From Halopelagius fulvigenes (GTDB lineage: Archaea > Halobacteriota > Halobacteria > Halobacteriales > Haloferacaceae): DNA of 64,000 nt. Every line of letters starts with the position of its first letter. Within the stretch, counting starts at the first letter, position 1. The notes under the pieces are model-generated. The model ran no database searches. It had not been told where the DNA came from and saw only the letters and a list, made by a program, of their open reading frames with translations. The stretch is from NCBI RefSeq assembly GCF_042662625.1, contig NZ_JBHSXH010000015.1, forward strand, positions 124,001-188,000. The letters are read 5' to 3'. Positions 1-8,179 of the stretch are shown here, in pieces. The translations under genes were made by a program, and so were the position numbers.

Positions 1-227
1 TGCTTCGCGGCGATGGCCTCCCGGAGGGGGCGCATCCCCTTGTTCCCGGTGTACCCGTCCGCGCGGCCGTCGCGTATCGCCTCCACCGCCGCCTCTCTGG
101 CGTGCGCGGGCGCGGAGAAGTCCGGTTGTCCGAGTCCGAGGTTGATGGCGCCGTCGCCGGCCGCCTCGAACACCTCGCGGATGCCGCTTATCGAAACCGC
201 CTCCACTCGTTCGGAGAACTCCGTCAT
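1..227 (-). CDS. PLP-dependent class I/II aminotransferase, N-terminal fragment
   Basis: The gene starts at the ATG complementary to 225-227 and runs off the left edge, so only about 75 residues are visible. The segment contains NLGLGQPDF followed by DGYTGNKGMRPLREAIA, the substrate-side N-terminal pattern of fold-type I aspartate/aromatic aminotransferases (GxPDF, then YTxxxGxxxLREAI). The catalytic lysine lies outside the window. By family it should transfer amino groups between an amino acid and a 2-oxoacid in the cytoplasm; the substrate cannot be read from this part. It is divergent from the ABC importer at 474, across about 246 bp. Confidence 0.85.
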   Translation of the reverse strand, partial: MTEFSERVEAVSISGIREVFEAAGDGAINLGLGQPDFSAPAHAREAAVEAIRDGRADGYTGNKGMRPLREAIAAK

Positions 228-473
228 ACTCCTCTGGCCGTGGTCCGCCGGGATAGTTCTTCCCTCACACGCTCACGGACCCTACTCCGTGACGATTCGA
301 CATATTCCGGCAAAAGTTTCTGCAAACTGCGACGATACGCATCCGTCGAAAACGGTACTCACCGGGTGCAGGCATACGTCCGACGCCGCTAGCGGTGGTT
401 TCACCGCGTCGGGCCTGCGAGCAGTATCTACCGTGTGCGCGCCCCAGATACCCGTGGGGACCGTAACGCTTGC

Positions 474-1544
474 ATGACGGCTTCTCCGGGCTCCGAGTCG
501 AACAGACTGACGCGCAGGCGATTCGTACAAGCGACGGGGGCGGCCTCCGCCGCGGGTCTCACGAGCGTCTCCGGGTGCCTCGGCGGGGGCGGCGGGGGCG
601 GTGGGGGCGGCCTCGACGAGATTCGCGTCGCCTACATGCCAATCTACCCCGACATGCAGTACTTCATCATGCAGGAGGAGGACTACTTCTCGGAACTCGA
701 CGTCGGGGTGTCGAGCGAGAAGTTCTCCGACGGGCCGAGCATCGTGCAGGCGTCGGCGAAGGGTGACTTCGACGTGATGATGTTCGGCGTCGTCCCCGCG
801 ATGATAGTGATGGACAAGGGTATCCCCTCGAAGATAACCGCCGCGAACATCCAGAACGCGATGGAGATTCTGGCCCACGACGACTTCGCCGCCCTCTGGG
901 AGAAACACGGGAACGACGCGTTCGCGAAGTTCGAGGAACGCGAGGGCCGGAAGTTCCAGTTCGGAACCTTCCCGCCGGGGTCCGTCCCGGACATCCTGCT
1001 CCGCTACTGGCTGACAGAGGAGGTGGGCGTCGAACCCGGACGCGACGTGGAGATAACGCCGCTCGGTGGCGCGGGGCCGGTCCGACAGTCCCTCCTCGCG
1101 GGGAAGATAGACGGAACGTCCATCATGGAACCCGTCCCGACGGTCATCGAGGTGAAGGACGCGCCGTACCAGTCGATAGCGTGGGCGGGCGACTTCATGC
1201 CCGGCCAACCCGCCGCGGTGACGCTGATGCACGACCGACTCCGGAAGGAGAACCGCGAGGTGGCGAAGGCGTTCGTCGAACAGCACCAGCGTGCGACGGA
1301 CTTCACGAAGTCGAACCCCGACGCTGCGGCGGCGGACGCCAGCGCGGTCATCGGCGAGTCGTCGCTCCCCGTCGAGACGGCCCGGAAGGCGATGGATGCG
1401 CGCGCCTCCGACTTCATCACCGACCCCCACAAGATAACCGACGGCGCGAAGATATTCTCCCGGTACGCCGCCGACGCGGGCAAGATAAGCGAACCGCTCT
1501 CGAACGACGCGATGTTCGACTTCGGCGTCTACGACAACCTCTGA
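474..1544 (+). CDS. ABC transporter substrate-binding lipoprotein (NitT/TauT/SsuA-like)
   Basis: A 356-residue extracytoplasmic binding protein. The N terminus has a Tat-type signal (LTRRRFVQATGAAS) and a lipobox ending SVSGC, then a run of glycines as a flexible linker, so it is probably a lipid-anchored Tat substrate on the outer face of the membrane. The mature part (IRVAYMPIYPDMQYF..., a mid-chain LLAGKIDG..MEPVP) matches the NMT1/SsuA family of nitrate, sulfonate, taurine or thiamine-precursor binders. An in-frame GTG lies at 435, but the ATG at 474 places the twin arginines correctly. It is followed after 7 nt by the permease and then the ATPase, forming one importer operon. The substrate is not readable. 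Confidence 0.85.
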   Translation: MTASPGSESNRLTRRRFVQATGAASAAGLTSVSGCLGGGGGGGGGGLDEIRVAYMPIYPDMQYFIMQEEDYFSELDVGVSSEKFSDGPSIVQASAKGDFDVMMFGVVPAMIVMDKGIPSKITAANIQNAMEILAHDDFAALWEKHGNDAFAKFEEREGRKFQFGTFPPGSVPDILLRYWLTEEVGVEPGRDVEITPLGGAGPVRQSLLAGKIDGTSIMEPVPTVIEVKDAPYQSIAWAGDFMPGQPAAVTLMHDRLRKENREVAKAFVEQHQRATDFTKSNPDAAAADASAVIGESSLPVETARKAMDARASDFITDPHKITDGAKIFSRYAADAGKISEPLSNDAMFDFGVYDNL

Positions 1545-1551
1545 GACGACC

Positions 1552-2406
1552 ATGAGCGTCGAGACAAACACCGAGTCCGAGGCGGCCTCGCCGTCGGAGT
1601 CCGCGATACGGGACGTCGACTTCCGGAGCCTCGCTCTCGGATTCGTCGGCACGGCGGCGTTTCTGCTGGCGTGGCAGGGGGCGGCGATGGCCGTCGGCCG
1701 AACGTACCTGCTCCCCTCCCCGGTCGCGGTGGCGATGGCGTTCGTCGTCGAACTGGTCGCACCGACTACCTTCGTCGTCCCCTTCACGGGTGTCGAGGTT
1801 CCGGCGACGAGACTGCTCGCGAACCTCCTCCAGAGTCTCATGCACTACGTCCCCGGCCTCGTCGTCGGGAGCGTCCTCGGTATCGCCCTCGGCGTCGCGA
1901 TGGGGTGGAACGAGTCGCTCGACGCTGCACTGACCCCCGTGACGCGCTTCCTGCGACCGATTCCGCCGCTGGCGTGGATCGTGTTCGCCATCGTGTGGAT
2001 CGGCATCGGTCACGGCGGCGCGGCGTTCATCGTCGGCATCGGCGCGTTCTGGATAAACTTCTACAACGCCTACGCGGGCGTCGAAGGCGTCTCGTCGCAC
2101 CTGAAGGAGGTTGCCGCGAGTCTCGGCGTGGACGACGACGTGACGATGATTCGCAAGGTCATCGTCCCCGCGGCGAGTCCGTCCATCATGACCGGCCTGC
2201 GGACGAGTATCGGACAGTGTTGGATGATAGTCGTCGCCGCCGAACTGTTCGGCGCGCCCGGCGTCGGGTTCCAGATAATCAACGCCGCGCAGAACCTCGC
2301 GACGGACGTGAGCGTGGCGTACATGGTGGTCATCAGCCTCGTCTTCCTCGCGAGCGACGGCTTGTTCCGCCGCGTCGAACGGAGGGTCCTCGAATGGCGG
2401 GCGTAG
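1552..2406 (+). CDS. ABC transporter permease (SsuC/TauC-like)
   Basis: A 284-residue integral membrane permease of the BPD_transp_1 family. Hydrophobic segments start near residue 25 (LALGFVGTAAFLLAWQG) and recur through the protein. The cytoplasmic coupling loop is seen around residues 185-200 (EVAASLGVDDDVTMIRKVIVPAASPSI), which resembles the EAAxxxGAxxxxxxxxVxLP motif that docks on the ATPase. It starts 7 nt after the binding-protein stop and overlaps the ATPase gene by 13 nt, so translation is probably coupled. It should form the channel of the nitrate/sulfonate/taurine-type importer. Confidence 0.9.
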   Translation: MSVETNTESEAASPSESAIRDVDFRSLALGFVGTAAFLLAWQGAAMAVGRTYLLPSPVAVAMAFVVELVAPTTFVVPFTGVEVPATRLLANLLQSLMHYVPGLVVGSVLGIALGVAMGWNESLDAALTPVTRFLRPIPPLAWIVFAIVWIGIGHGGAAFIVGIGAFWINFYNAYAGVEGVSSHLKEVAASLGVDDDVTMIRKVIVPAASPSIMTGLRTSIGQCWMIVVAAELFGAPGVGFQIINAAQNLATDVSVAYMVVISLVFLASDGLFRRVERRVLEWRA

Positions 2407-3146
2407 CGAAAGTCGTCGTCGACGGCGTCGGCAAGACGTACGAGTCCGAACGACAGACGGTGCGGGCGCTCTCGGACGTGAACTTCGCCGTCGAGGACGG
2501 CGAGTTCGTCTGCATCGTCGGCCCTTCGGGGTGCGGAAAGACTACGCTGTTTCGGACCATCGCGGGTCTGGAAACGCCGACCGAGGGCGAGGTTCGCCTC
2601 GGCGGGTCCGTCGTCGAAGGCCCCGGAACCGACCGCGGCATGGTGTTCCAAGAGTACGGCCTGTTCCCGTGGCGGACCGTCCGCGGGAACGTCGCGTTCG
2701 GCCTCGAAGAGCAGGGCGTCCCGGCGGGCGAACGCCGACGCCGCATCTCGGAGATGCTCGAACTCGTCGGGTTGGAGGAGTTCGCCGACGCCTACCCGAA
2801 GGAACTCTCCGGCGGGATGAAACAACGCGTCGGCATCGCCCGCGCCCTCGCCGTCGACCCCGACATCCTCCTCATGGACGAACCGTTCGGGAGCGTCGAC
2901 GCGCAGACGCGCGACATGCTCCACGACGAACTCCTCCGCATCTGGGCTGAGACGGAGAAAACAGTGCTCTTCGTCACCCACGACGTGGAGGAGTCGGTCA
3001 CCCTCGCGGACCGCGTGGTCGTCATGGCCGCGAACCCCGGTCGGGTGAGGGATATCGTCGAGGTGGACCTCGACCGACCGAGAGATCGGGCGAATCCGGC
3101 GTTCGGGGAGTACGTCTCGGTGGTTCGCGGTCTCATCGGCGAGTAG
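2394..3146 (+). CDS. ABC transporter ATP-binding protein (SsuB/TauB-like)
   Basis: A 250-residue cytoplasmic ATPase that energises the importer. Visible motifs in order are Walker A (GPSGCGKTT, near residue 41), the Q-loop (VFQEYGLFPW), the ABC signature (LSGGMKQRVGIARAL), Walker B (ILLMDEPFGSVD) and the switch histidine (FVTHDVEES). The ATG at 2394 overlaps the permease end by 13 nt, and the protein begins at the usual place before the KTYES strand; the frame is open far upstream, but only as a by-product of GC-rich sequence. All catalytic residues are present, so the transporter looks functional. Confidence 0.92.
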   Translation: MAGVAKVVVDGVGKTYESERQTVRALSDVNFAVEDGEFVCIVGPSGCGKTTLFRTIAGLETPTEGEVRLGGSVVEGPGTDRGMVFQEYGLFPWRTVRGNVAFGLEEQGVPAGERRRRISEMLELVGLEEFADAYPKELSGGMKQRVGIARALAVDPDILLMDEPFGSVDAQTRDMLHDELLRIWAETEKTVLFVTHDVEESVTLADRVVVMAANPGRVRDIVEVDLDRPRDRANPAFGEYVSVVRGLIGE

Positions 3147-3186
3147 TCGTCGGAACTGCGCCCGCCGCCCCTCGCCCGCGGTCCGC

Positions 3187-3345
3187 CTACGCCGACTCGT
3201 GCGCCTCGCGGAGTTCTTCGAGGTGCGTCTCCAACACGTCCAACGTGGCGTCGGCGTCCACGTACCCCTTCTCGTACTCGCCGTACGCCTTCTCCGCACC
3301 CTTCAGGAACTTCGCGACCGCCTCGTCGAGGTCGTCGTCGCTCAT
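3187..3345 (-). CDS. Small acidic protein of unknown function (52 aa)
   Basis: Starts at the ATG complementary to 3343-3345 and ends at 3187. The protein is short, charged and probably helical (KFLKGAEKAYGEYEKGYVD, then DVLETHLEELREAHES), with heptad-like leucines in the second half that could form a helical hairpin. There is no signal peptide, membrane segment or cysteine. It is convergent with the ABC operon and divergent from the XPB-type helicase. I do not recognise the family; the acidic composition is that of a real haloarchaeal protein. Confidence 0.6.
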   Translation of the reverse strand: MSDDDLDEAVAKFLKGAEKAYGEYEKGYVDADATLDVLETHLEELREAHESA

Positions 3346-3432
3346 AGGCGATGGTTCCCGCGCGGCGTGAAAAACGCCCCGACGCGGAGCGTTCGCGCCG
3401 CCGGGACTTCCCGTCCGACGCGCGTCCGTCGG

Positions 3433-3438
3433 TTTATA
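3433..3438 (+). promoter_or_regulatory. TATA-like box of the XPB-type helicase gene
   Basis: TTTATA ends 24 nt before the GTG at 3463. That spacing puts transcription initiation at or next to the start codon and supports a leaderless mRNA and the GTG start. Confidence 0.6.
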
Positions 3439-3462
3439 GGTGATGCCGACCCACCTACGACC

Positions 3463-4812
3463 GTGCTCACGCTGACGTTCGAGGACGGAACCGTCCGCCT
3501 CGACGGCCTCTCGGAGTCCGGCCTCTCGGCGGCCGACCTGCCGGGCGTCGAGACGGACGACAGGAGTCTCGTCGCCCGCGCGCCCGCCCACCGCTACCCG
3601 GCGGTCTGCGACGCCCTCGACGAACGCGGCGTCGAATACGAGGACCGCGTCCTCCCCGCCGAACGCCTCGATCTGACGCACTCGTACGACCTGCGCGACT
3701 ACCAACGGGAGGCCCTCGACGCGTGGCGGGCGAACGGCGACAGGGGCGTCCTCGAACTCCCCACCGGAAGCGGAAAGACGGTCATCGCCGTCGCCGCGAT
3801 GGCCGCCCTCGGGGTTCCCACGCTGGTCGTCGTCCCGACGGTGGACCTCCTCGAACAGTGGCGACGCGAGTTGGAGACGGAGTTCGACGTTCCGGTCGGG
3901 CAGTTCGGCGGCGGCGAACAGGTGCGGGAGGCGATAACCGTCTCGACGTACGACTCGGCGTACCTCCGCGCGGAGGATGTCGGCGGCGACTTCGGGTTCG
4001 TCGTCTTCGACGAGGTGCACCACCTCGGCGGCGAGGGGTACAGGGACGTGGGGCGGTTGCTCGCCGCGCCCGCGCGCCTCGGCCTGACCGCGACGTTCGA
4101 ACGGCCCGACGGCGCGCACGAGGTGGTCGAGGAACTCGTCGGTCCGAAGGTTCACGAACTCTCCGTGGACGAGTTGGCGGGCGACCACCTCGCGGAGTAC
4201 GAGGTGCGCCGCGTCGAAGTCGAACTCACGCCCGAGGAACGCGAGGCGTACGAGGAGGCGCAGGGGACGTTCGTGGACTACCTCAAGCGCTCGAACCTCT
4301 CGCTGAACAGCGGGTCCGACTACCGGAAACTCGTGATGCGGTCCGGCTCCGACCCGCGGGCGCGGGAGGCCTTGCTGGCGAAGCAACGCGCCCGGCGCAT
4401 CATGATGAACTCCGACGCGAAGGTGGCGAAACTGGCGTCCGTCCTCGACCGCCACCGCGAGGACAGGGTCATCGTCTTCACCGCCCACACGGACCTCGTC
4501 TACCGCCTCTCGGAGCGGTTTCTCCTCCCGGCGGTGACGAGCGAAACCGGGGCGACCGAACGCCGGGAGATTCTCGACCGGTTCCGAGAGGGGACGTACT
4601 CGCGGGTCGTCACCGCGAATGTCCTAGACGAGGGCGTTGACGTGCCCGACGCCAACGTCGCGGTACTCCTCGCCGGAAGCGGGTCGGAACGCGAGTTCAC
4701 CCAGCGACTCGGGCGCATCCTCCGCCCGAAGCGAGACGGCGGAAGCGCCACGCTGTACGAACTCGTCAGCGTCGAAACCGCCGAAGAACGGGTGGCGGAC
4801 CGGAGACGGTGA
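3463..4812 (+). CDS. rad25: XPB/Rad25-type superfamily 2 DNA helicase
   Basis: A 449-residue SF2 helicase. After an N-terminal damage-recognition-like segment come the Q-like motif (DLRDYQREAL), Walker A (TGSGKT, residues 101-106), motif Ia (VVVPTVDLLEQW), the DEVHH box near residue 183, LGLTATF, and in the second RecA lobe a VFTAH segment and motif VI QRLGRILRP near residue 414. This order and length are those of archaeal XPB. Archaeal XPB acts with the nuclease Bax1 in DNA unwinding and incision; a Bax1-type gene lies downstream at 6667 on the same strand. The GTG at 3463 is supported by TTTATA 24 nt upstream. Confidence 0.88.
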   Translation: MLTLTFEDGTVRLDGLSESGLSAADLPGVETDDRSLVARAPAHRYPAVCDALDERGVEYEDRVLPAERLDLTHSYDLRDYQREALDAWRANGDRGVLELPTGSGKTVIAVAAMAALGVPTLVVVPTVDLLEQWRRELETEFDVPVGQFGGGEQVREAITVSTYDSAYLRAEDVGGDFGFVVFDEVHHLGGEGYRDVGRLLAAPARLGLTATFERPDGAHEVVEELVGPKVHELSVDELAGDHLAEYEVRRVEVELTPEEREAYEEAQGTFVDYLKRSNLSLNSGSDYRKLVMRSGSDPRAREALLAKQRARRIMMNSDAKVAKLASVLDRHREDRVIVFTAHTDLVYRLSERFLLPAVTSETGATERREILDRFREGTYSRVVTANVLDEGVDVPDANVAVLLAGSGSEREFTQRLGRILRPKRDGGSATLYELVSVETAEERVADRRR

Positions 4813-4880
4813 GGCCTACCCTCCCCCGAGCGTGGGGAGAGGGACCTCGACTTACGAACCGACGAACCCCGAACGCGGCG

Positions 4881-5534
4881 TCAGACCGCCGTCTCCTTGT
4901 CGAGCTGTGCGAAGAACTCGGTCATGAAGTCCCACCGAGACTTTCCGTGGCGACGCCCGGGCGGCGTGTACAACGCGTTCAGACGCTCCTCGGACCACTC
5001 TCGAAGGAAGGAGATGTCCGGAAGGTCTGTCTCGACCGCTCCGGGGGCCGACGCGTCGCCGATTATCCCGTACTTCTGGCCCGCCTCGCCCGACCGTTCG
5101 CCGACGATACAGGCCATCCGGACGATTCCGACCGCTCCGATCGCTTCCAACTTGTCCGCGTCGAACAGCAGTTTCGCCTCGGCCGTCTCCGGTTTCGGGG
5201 AACTGGCCCGGATGCTGTGCGCTCGGATGCAGTGTTGGACGGCGTCTATCCGGTCGGTCGCCACCCCCTCGGCTTCGAGGAGCGTCCGCGCCTCCGCCGC
5301 GCCCCACTGGCCGTGGTCGTCTATCTCCCCCGTCCGCTCTAACGGGCGGCCGATGTCGTGTAACCACGCCGCCGCGGCGAGAACCTCTCTATCGACGGGT
5401 CGCTCCCACTCGTCCGCCAGCCGAGCGGACAGGTTGCAGACCCGATTTGCGTGAAAACTATCGTGTCCCGGGAGGGCGTCTTCGTAGTAGGGCAGCGCCA
5501 GTCGGCGAGCGAGGGGGCCTAACTCCTGGGTCAT
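4881..5534 (-). CDS. HD-domain metal-dependent phosphohydrolase
   Basis: A 217-residue HD-superfamily protein. The metal-binding pattern is visible as H..R (GHDSFHANRVCNLSARLA), the HD pair in AAAWLHDIGRP, then DDHGQWGAAEAR and a later HCIRAHSIR followed by LLFDADKLEAIGA, matching the YfbR/YedJ-like HDIG arrangement with the final metal-binding Asp. The family hydrolyses phosphomonoesters, nucleotides or cyclic nucleotides; the substrate is not known. It is the first of three minus-strand genes lying between the XPB and Bax1 genes. Confidence 0.8.
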   Translation of the reverse strand: MTQELGPLARRLALPYYEDALPGHDSFHANRVCNLSARLADEWERPVDREVLAAAAWLHDIGRPLERTGEIDDHGQWGAAEARTLLEAEGVATDRIDAVQHCIRAHSIRASSPKPETAEAKLLFDADKLEAIGAVGIVRMACIVGERSGEAGQKYGIIGDASAPGAVETDLPDISFLREWSEERLNALYTPPGRRHGKSRWDFMTEFFAQLDKETAV

Positions 5535-5608
5535 GGGTCGTGGATAACTATTTCACAGATGACATAACGCTTGGGGCTCTCGCCGCGGCACGAACCGAAG
5601 ACCGACGT

Positions 5609-6016
5609 TCAGACCACGCTGACGTCGATTCCGCCGCCGTCGAGGAACTCCGACTCCGTCACCTCGAAGTCAACCTCGAACGACGCCGAACTCTCCGGCG
5701 GGACGGTCACGTTCGTCTCGCGCGTCCTCGTCTCGCCGTCCACCGTCACCCTGACGCGGACGCGGGCGATTCGCTCCGCGGTCCCGCGGTTGCCGACTTC
5801 GCCGAACACCCGTAGCGTCCCGTCGTCGTTCGCGCCGAAGTCGAACGTCTTCACGTACAGGTCGGGTCGAGTCGGCGTCGTTCGCGGTTGCCCCTCCGGT
5901 GCGGTCGGCGGACGGCGGGGCCCGGTGGCGCCGGGTGCCGACCCGAGACACCCCGCCGAGAGGCCGACCGCCAGTACCTGCAGCACGTTCCGGCGCGTCG
6001 GGGGCCGCGACTCCAT
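5609..6016 (-). CDS. Putative lipoprotein with a C-terminal beta-sandwich-like domain
   Basis: A 135-residue secreted protein. The N terminus is RRNVLQVLAVGLSAGC, with twin arginines and a lipobox Cys near residue 22, so it is probably a lipid-anchored Tat substrate. A Pro/Thr/Arg-rich linker follows. The remaining residues (VKTFDFGANDDGTLRVFGEV... to the C terminus) alternate polar and hydrophobic positions like a small Ig/FxLYD-type sandwich. I chose the ATG at 6014-6016 because it places the signal peptide correctly; an upstream in-frame start would add residues before it. Function unknown. Confidence 0.65.
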   Translation of the reverse strand: MESRPPTRRNVLQVLAVGLSAGCLGSAPGATGPRRPPTAPEGQPRTTPTRPDLYVKTFDFGANDDGTLRVFGEVGNRGTAERIARVRVRVTVDGETRTRETNVTVPPESSASFEVDFEVTESEFLDGGGIDVSVV

Positions 6017-6109
6017 ACTCGCCCGTGGATAGACTCGGCTATGAGTCTTTCCGACGGATATCTCGGCGATACGGCGAAAAAAGTTCATTCCGGCGACGAC
6101 GATTCGGCC

Positions 6110-6526
6110 TTACGCAGTCGTCCTGTTCTTCGACTTCCGGCCGTCGTACCAGAACAGCAACGCTCCGATGGCCGCGAGGATCGCGATGGCCAGCGTCATC
6201 GTCCGACTCATGACGGCCCAATCGAGACCGAACAGGCCGGTGATGTCGATGAGCCACAGCGTTCCCATGATTATCGCGCCGGCGACGGAGAACCACAACA
6301 GACCGGGGTGGGTGTCGTCGTCGCCGGCGTGGGTGTCCGTTCGGTTCTCGTCGTACCGTTCGGCCCGCGTGTCGTCGTAATCGTCGTCGAGGTCGGTGCC
6401 GGACGTGTCTTTGGTGTACCGCTGTTCGGTGTGCACTCCGTCCTCGTCGCGGGTCACCTCCTCGGACTCCTTCGTGAACGTACCCTCCTCTCGCCGTCTG
6501 TCGTCGTCTCCGGGATTGTTAACCAT
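6110..6526 (-). CDS. Small membrane protein with acidic N-terminal tail
   Basis: A 138-residue protein. The first 75 residues are highly charged and low in complexity (Asp, Glu, Thr, Arg). Two predicted membrane segments follow (LLWFSVAGAIIMGTLWLIDI and MTLAIAILAAIGALLFWY), ending in a basic tail DGRKSKNRTT. A TAATTTA box at 6557-6563 sits about 30 nt upstream of the ATG complementary to 6524-6526. The family is not recognised. It is divergent from the Bax1-type nuclease gene. Confidence 0.65.
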   Translation of the reverse strand: MVNNPGDDDRRREEGTFTKESEEVTRDEDGVHTEQRYTKDTSGTDLDDDYDDTRAERYDENRTDTHAGDDDTHPGLLWFSVAGAIIMGTLWLIDITGLFGLDWAVMSRTMTLAIAILAAIGALLFWYDGRKSKNRTTA

Positions 6527-6636
6527 GCAACCGATAGTTGGCCCGTCGCACGGGAGTAATTTACGGCACACTGTCAGGCGATATTAATTTGTGGCGAAGT
6601 GACCTGACCGTTTTCACGGAGTACCGGGACGCGCGA

Positions 6637-6642
6637 CTTTTG
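6637..6642 (+). promoter_or_regulatory. TATA-like box of the Bax1-type nuclease gene
   Basis: CTTTTG ends 24 nt before the GTG at 6667, the same spacing and sequence as upstream of several other genes here. It supports the GTG start over longer in-frame extensions. Confidence 0.5.
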
Positions 6643-6666
6643 TCCGCCCGGGACGAATCGGCGTCC

Positions 6667-8172
6667 GTGCTGACCAAAGACCTCCTCCGCGTCTCCCGGG
6701 CCGGCGGCGGGTACCACCCACAGTTCGTCGGTCGGGAGGCCAGACCGCTCGCAGCCCGCGTCATCGGCGCGTTTCGGGGACACGTCGGCGAACCGCGCCA
6801 CCGCCTCGACGGGGCCCTCTCGGAGTTGGAGGACGACGCCGACGACTTCAAACTCGTCCGCGGGTTCGCGGCGTTGGCCGACCGCGAGGCGACGTTCGAG
6901 ACGCACGCGGAACTGCCGCCGGAGCGCGTCCGACGGGCGGCGTTCGAGGAGGCGGAGGCCGTCGGCGTCGTCACGGAAGCGGAACGCGAGGCGGCACTCG
7001 AACGCGCCGCCGACCGCCTCGCCGCCGACCGGTCGGCGGTCGAATCGTCGCTGTACGCCGACCGCGAGGTGAACGAGGTGCTCGCGTCGTTCGACTCGCG
7101 GTGGGGGCCGGACGAACTCCTCGAACAGTACAACCTCTCGCTCGCGCAAACCGCGCTGTTCGACGCCACGGAGGTCCGAATCCGCAGTTCCGACCCGCGG
7201 AACCTCGTCTCGGCGGTGAAGCGACTCGGACTCATGTACGAGATTCGGCGGACCGACGGCGAGAGGGAGGTGGTCGTCACCGGCCCGGACGCCCTCTTCC
7301 GCCGGACGCGGCGCTACGGCACCGCCTTCGCCCGCCTCCTCAGAAGCGTCGCGGCGGCGTCGGAGTGGACGCTGACGGCGACTATCGACGACCGGGGGAC
7401 GGAGCGAGAACTCCGCCTCTCGGGGGCGGACGTCTCCGTCCCGAACGTCGAACCCGTGGCCGAACCGACGTACGACAGCGGCGTCGAGGCGGACTTCGCC
7501 GCCCGGTTCGAGGGGTTGGACCTCGATTGGTCGCTCGTCCGCGAACCCGAGGCCCTCGCCGCGGGCGCGCGGGCAATGATTCCGGACTTCGCGTTCGACT
7601 ACCACCACGCCGACTTCCGCGTCTTCTTCGAGGTGATGGGCTTCTGGACGCCCGAGTACGTCGAGAAGAAACTCGACCAGTTCGCGACGGTGGCCGACGA
7701 CGTGGAGTTGGTCGTCGCCGTGGACGAGTCCCTCGCGGTGAGCGAGGACGTGGCCGCACTCGACCACCGCGCCGTCACCTACTCCGGGTCCGTCCGCGTC
7801 AAGGACATGGTGGACGTCCTCCGGGAGTACGAGTCCGAACTCGTCGCCGAGGCGGCCGAACATCTGCCCCCGGAACTCGTCCCCGAGGCGGACGCGGTGT
7901 CGCTCTCGGACCTCGCCGCCGAACGCGGCGTGAGCGAGGACGCCCTCGAAGGCGTCGCCTTCCCCGACCACGAACTCGTGGGCCGAACGCTCGTCCGCCC
8001 CGCCGTCCTCGATTCGCTCCGGGACGAACTCGCGGCCGGGATGTCGCTGTCGGACGCCGAGGCGGTCCTCGAAGAACGGGGCCTCGCGGACGCGTCGGCG
8101 GCCCTCTCCCGACTCGGCTACCGCGTCGAGTGGGAGGGACTCGGCGGCGGAACGCTCCGCGAGAAGGAGTGA
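6667..8172 (+). CDS. bax1: Bax1-type nuclease (DUF790 family)
   Basis: A 501-residue protein that begins at GTG with the typical family start LTKDLLRVSR. The middle has YNLSLAQTALFDA and the second half has PDFAFDYHHADFRVFFEVMGFW, followed by a lysine and acidic pattern (TPEYVEKKLDQF) that resembles a PD-(D/E)XK-like nuclease core with the catalytic Asp, Glu and Lys. DUF790/COG3372 includes Bax1, the nuclease partner of archaeal XPB, which is encoded at 3463. The name rests on family membership and on the neighbouring helicase. An extension upstream of the GTG would be open but would remove the conserved start, and CTTTTG lies at the right spacing. Confidence 0.82.
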   Translation: MLTKDLLRVSRAGGGYHPQFVGREARPLAARVIGAFRGHVGEPRHRLDGALSELEDDADDFKLVRGFAALADREATFETHAELPPERVRRAAFEEAEAVGVVTEAEREAALERAADRLAADRSAVESSLYADREVNEVLASFDSRWGPDELLEQYNLSLAQTALFDATEVRIRSSDPRNLVSAVKRLGLMYEIRRTDGEREVVVTGPDALFRRTRRYGTAFARLLRSVAAASEWTLTATIDDRGTERELRLSGADVSVPNVEPVAEPTYDSGVEADFAARFEGLDLDWSLVREPEALAAGARAMIPDFAFDYHHADFRVFFEVMGFWTPEYVEKKLDQFATVADDVELVVAVDESLAVSEDVAALDHRAVTYSGSVRVKDMVDVLREYESELVAEAAEHLPPELVPEADAVSLSDLAAERGVSEDALEGVAFPDHELVGRTLVRPAVLDSLRDELAAGMSLSDAEAVLEERGLADASAALSRLGYRVEWEGLGGGTLREKE

Positions 8173-8179
8173 GACGGAC

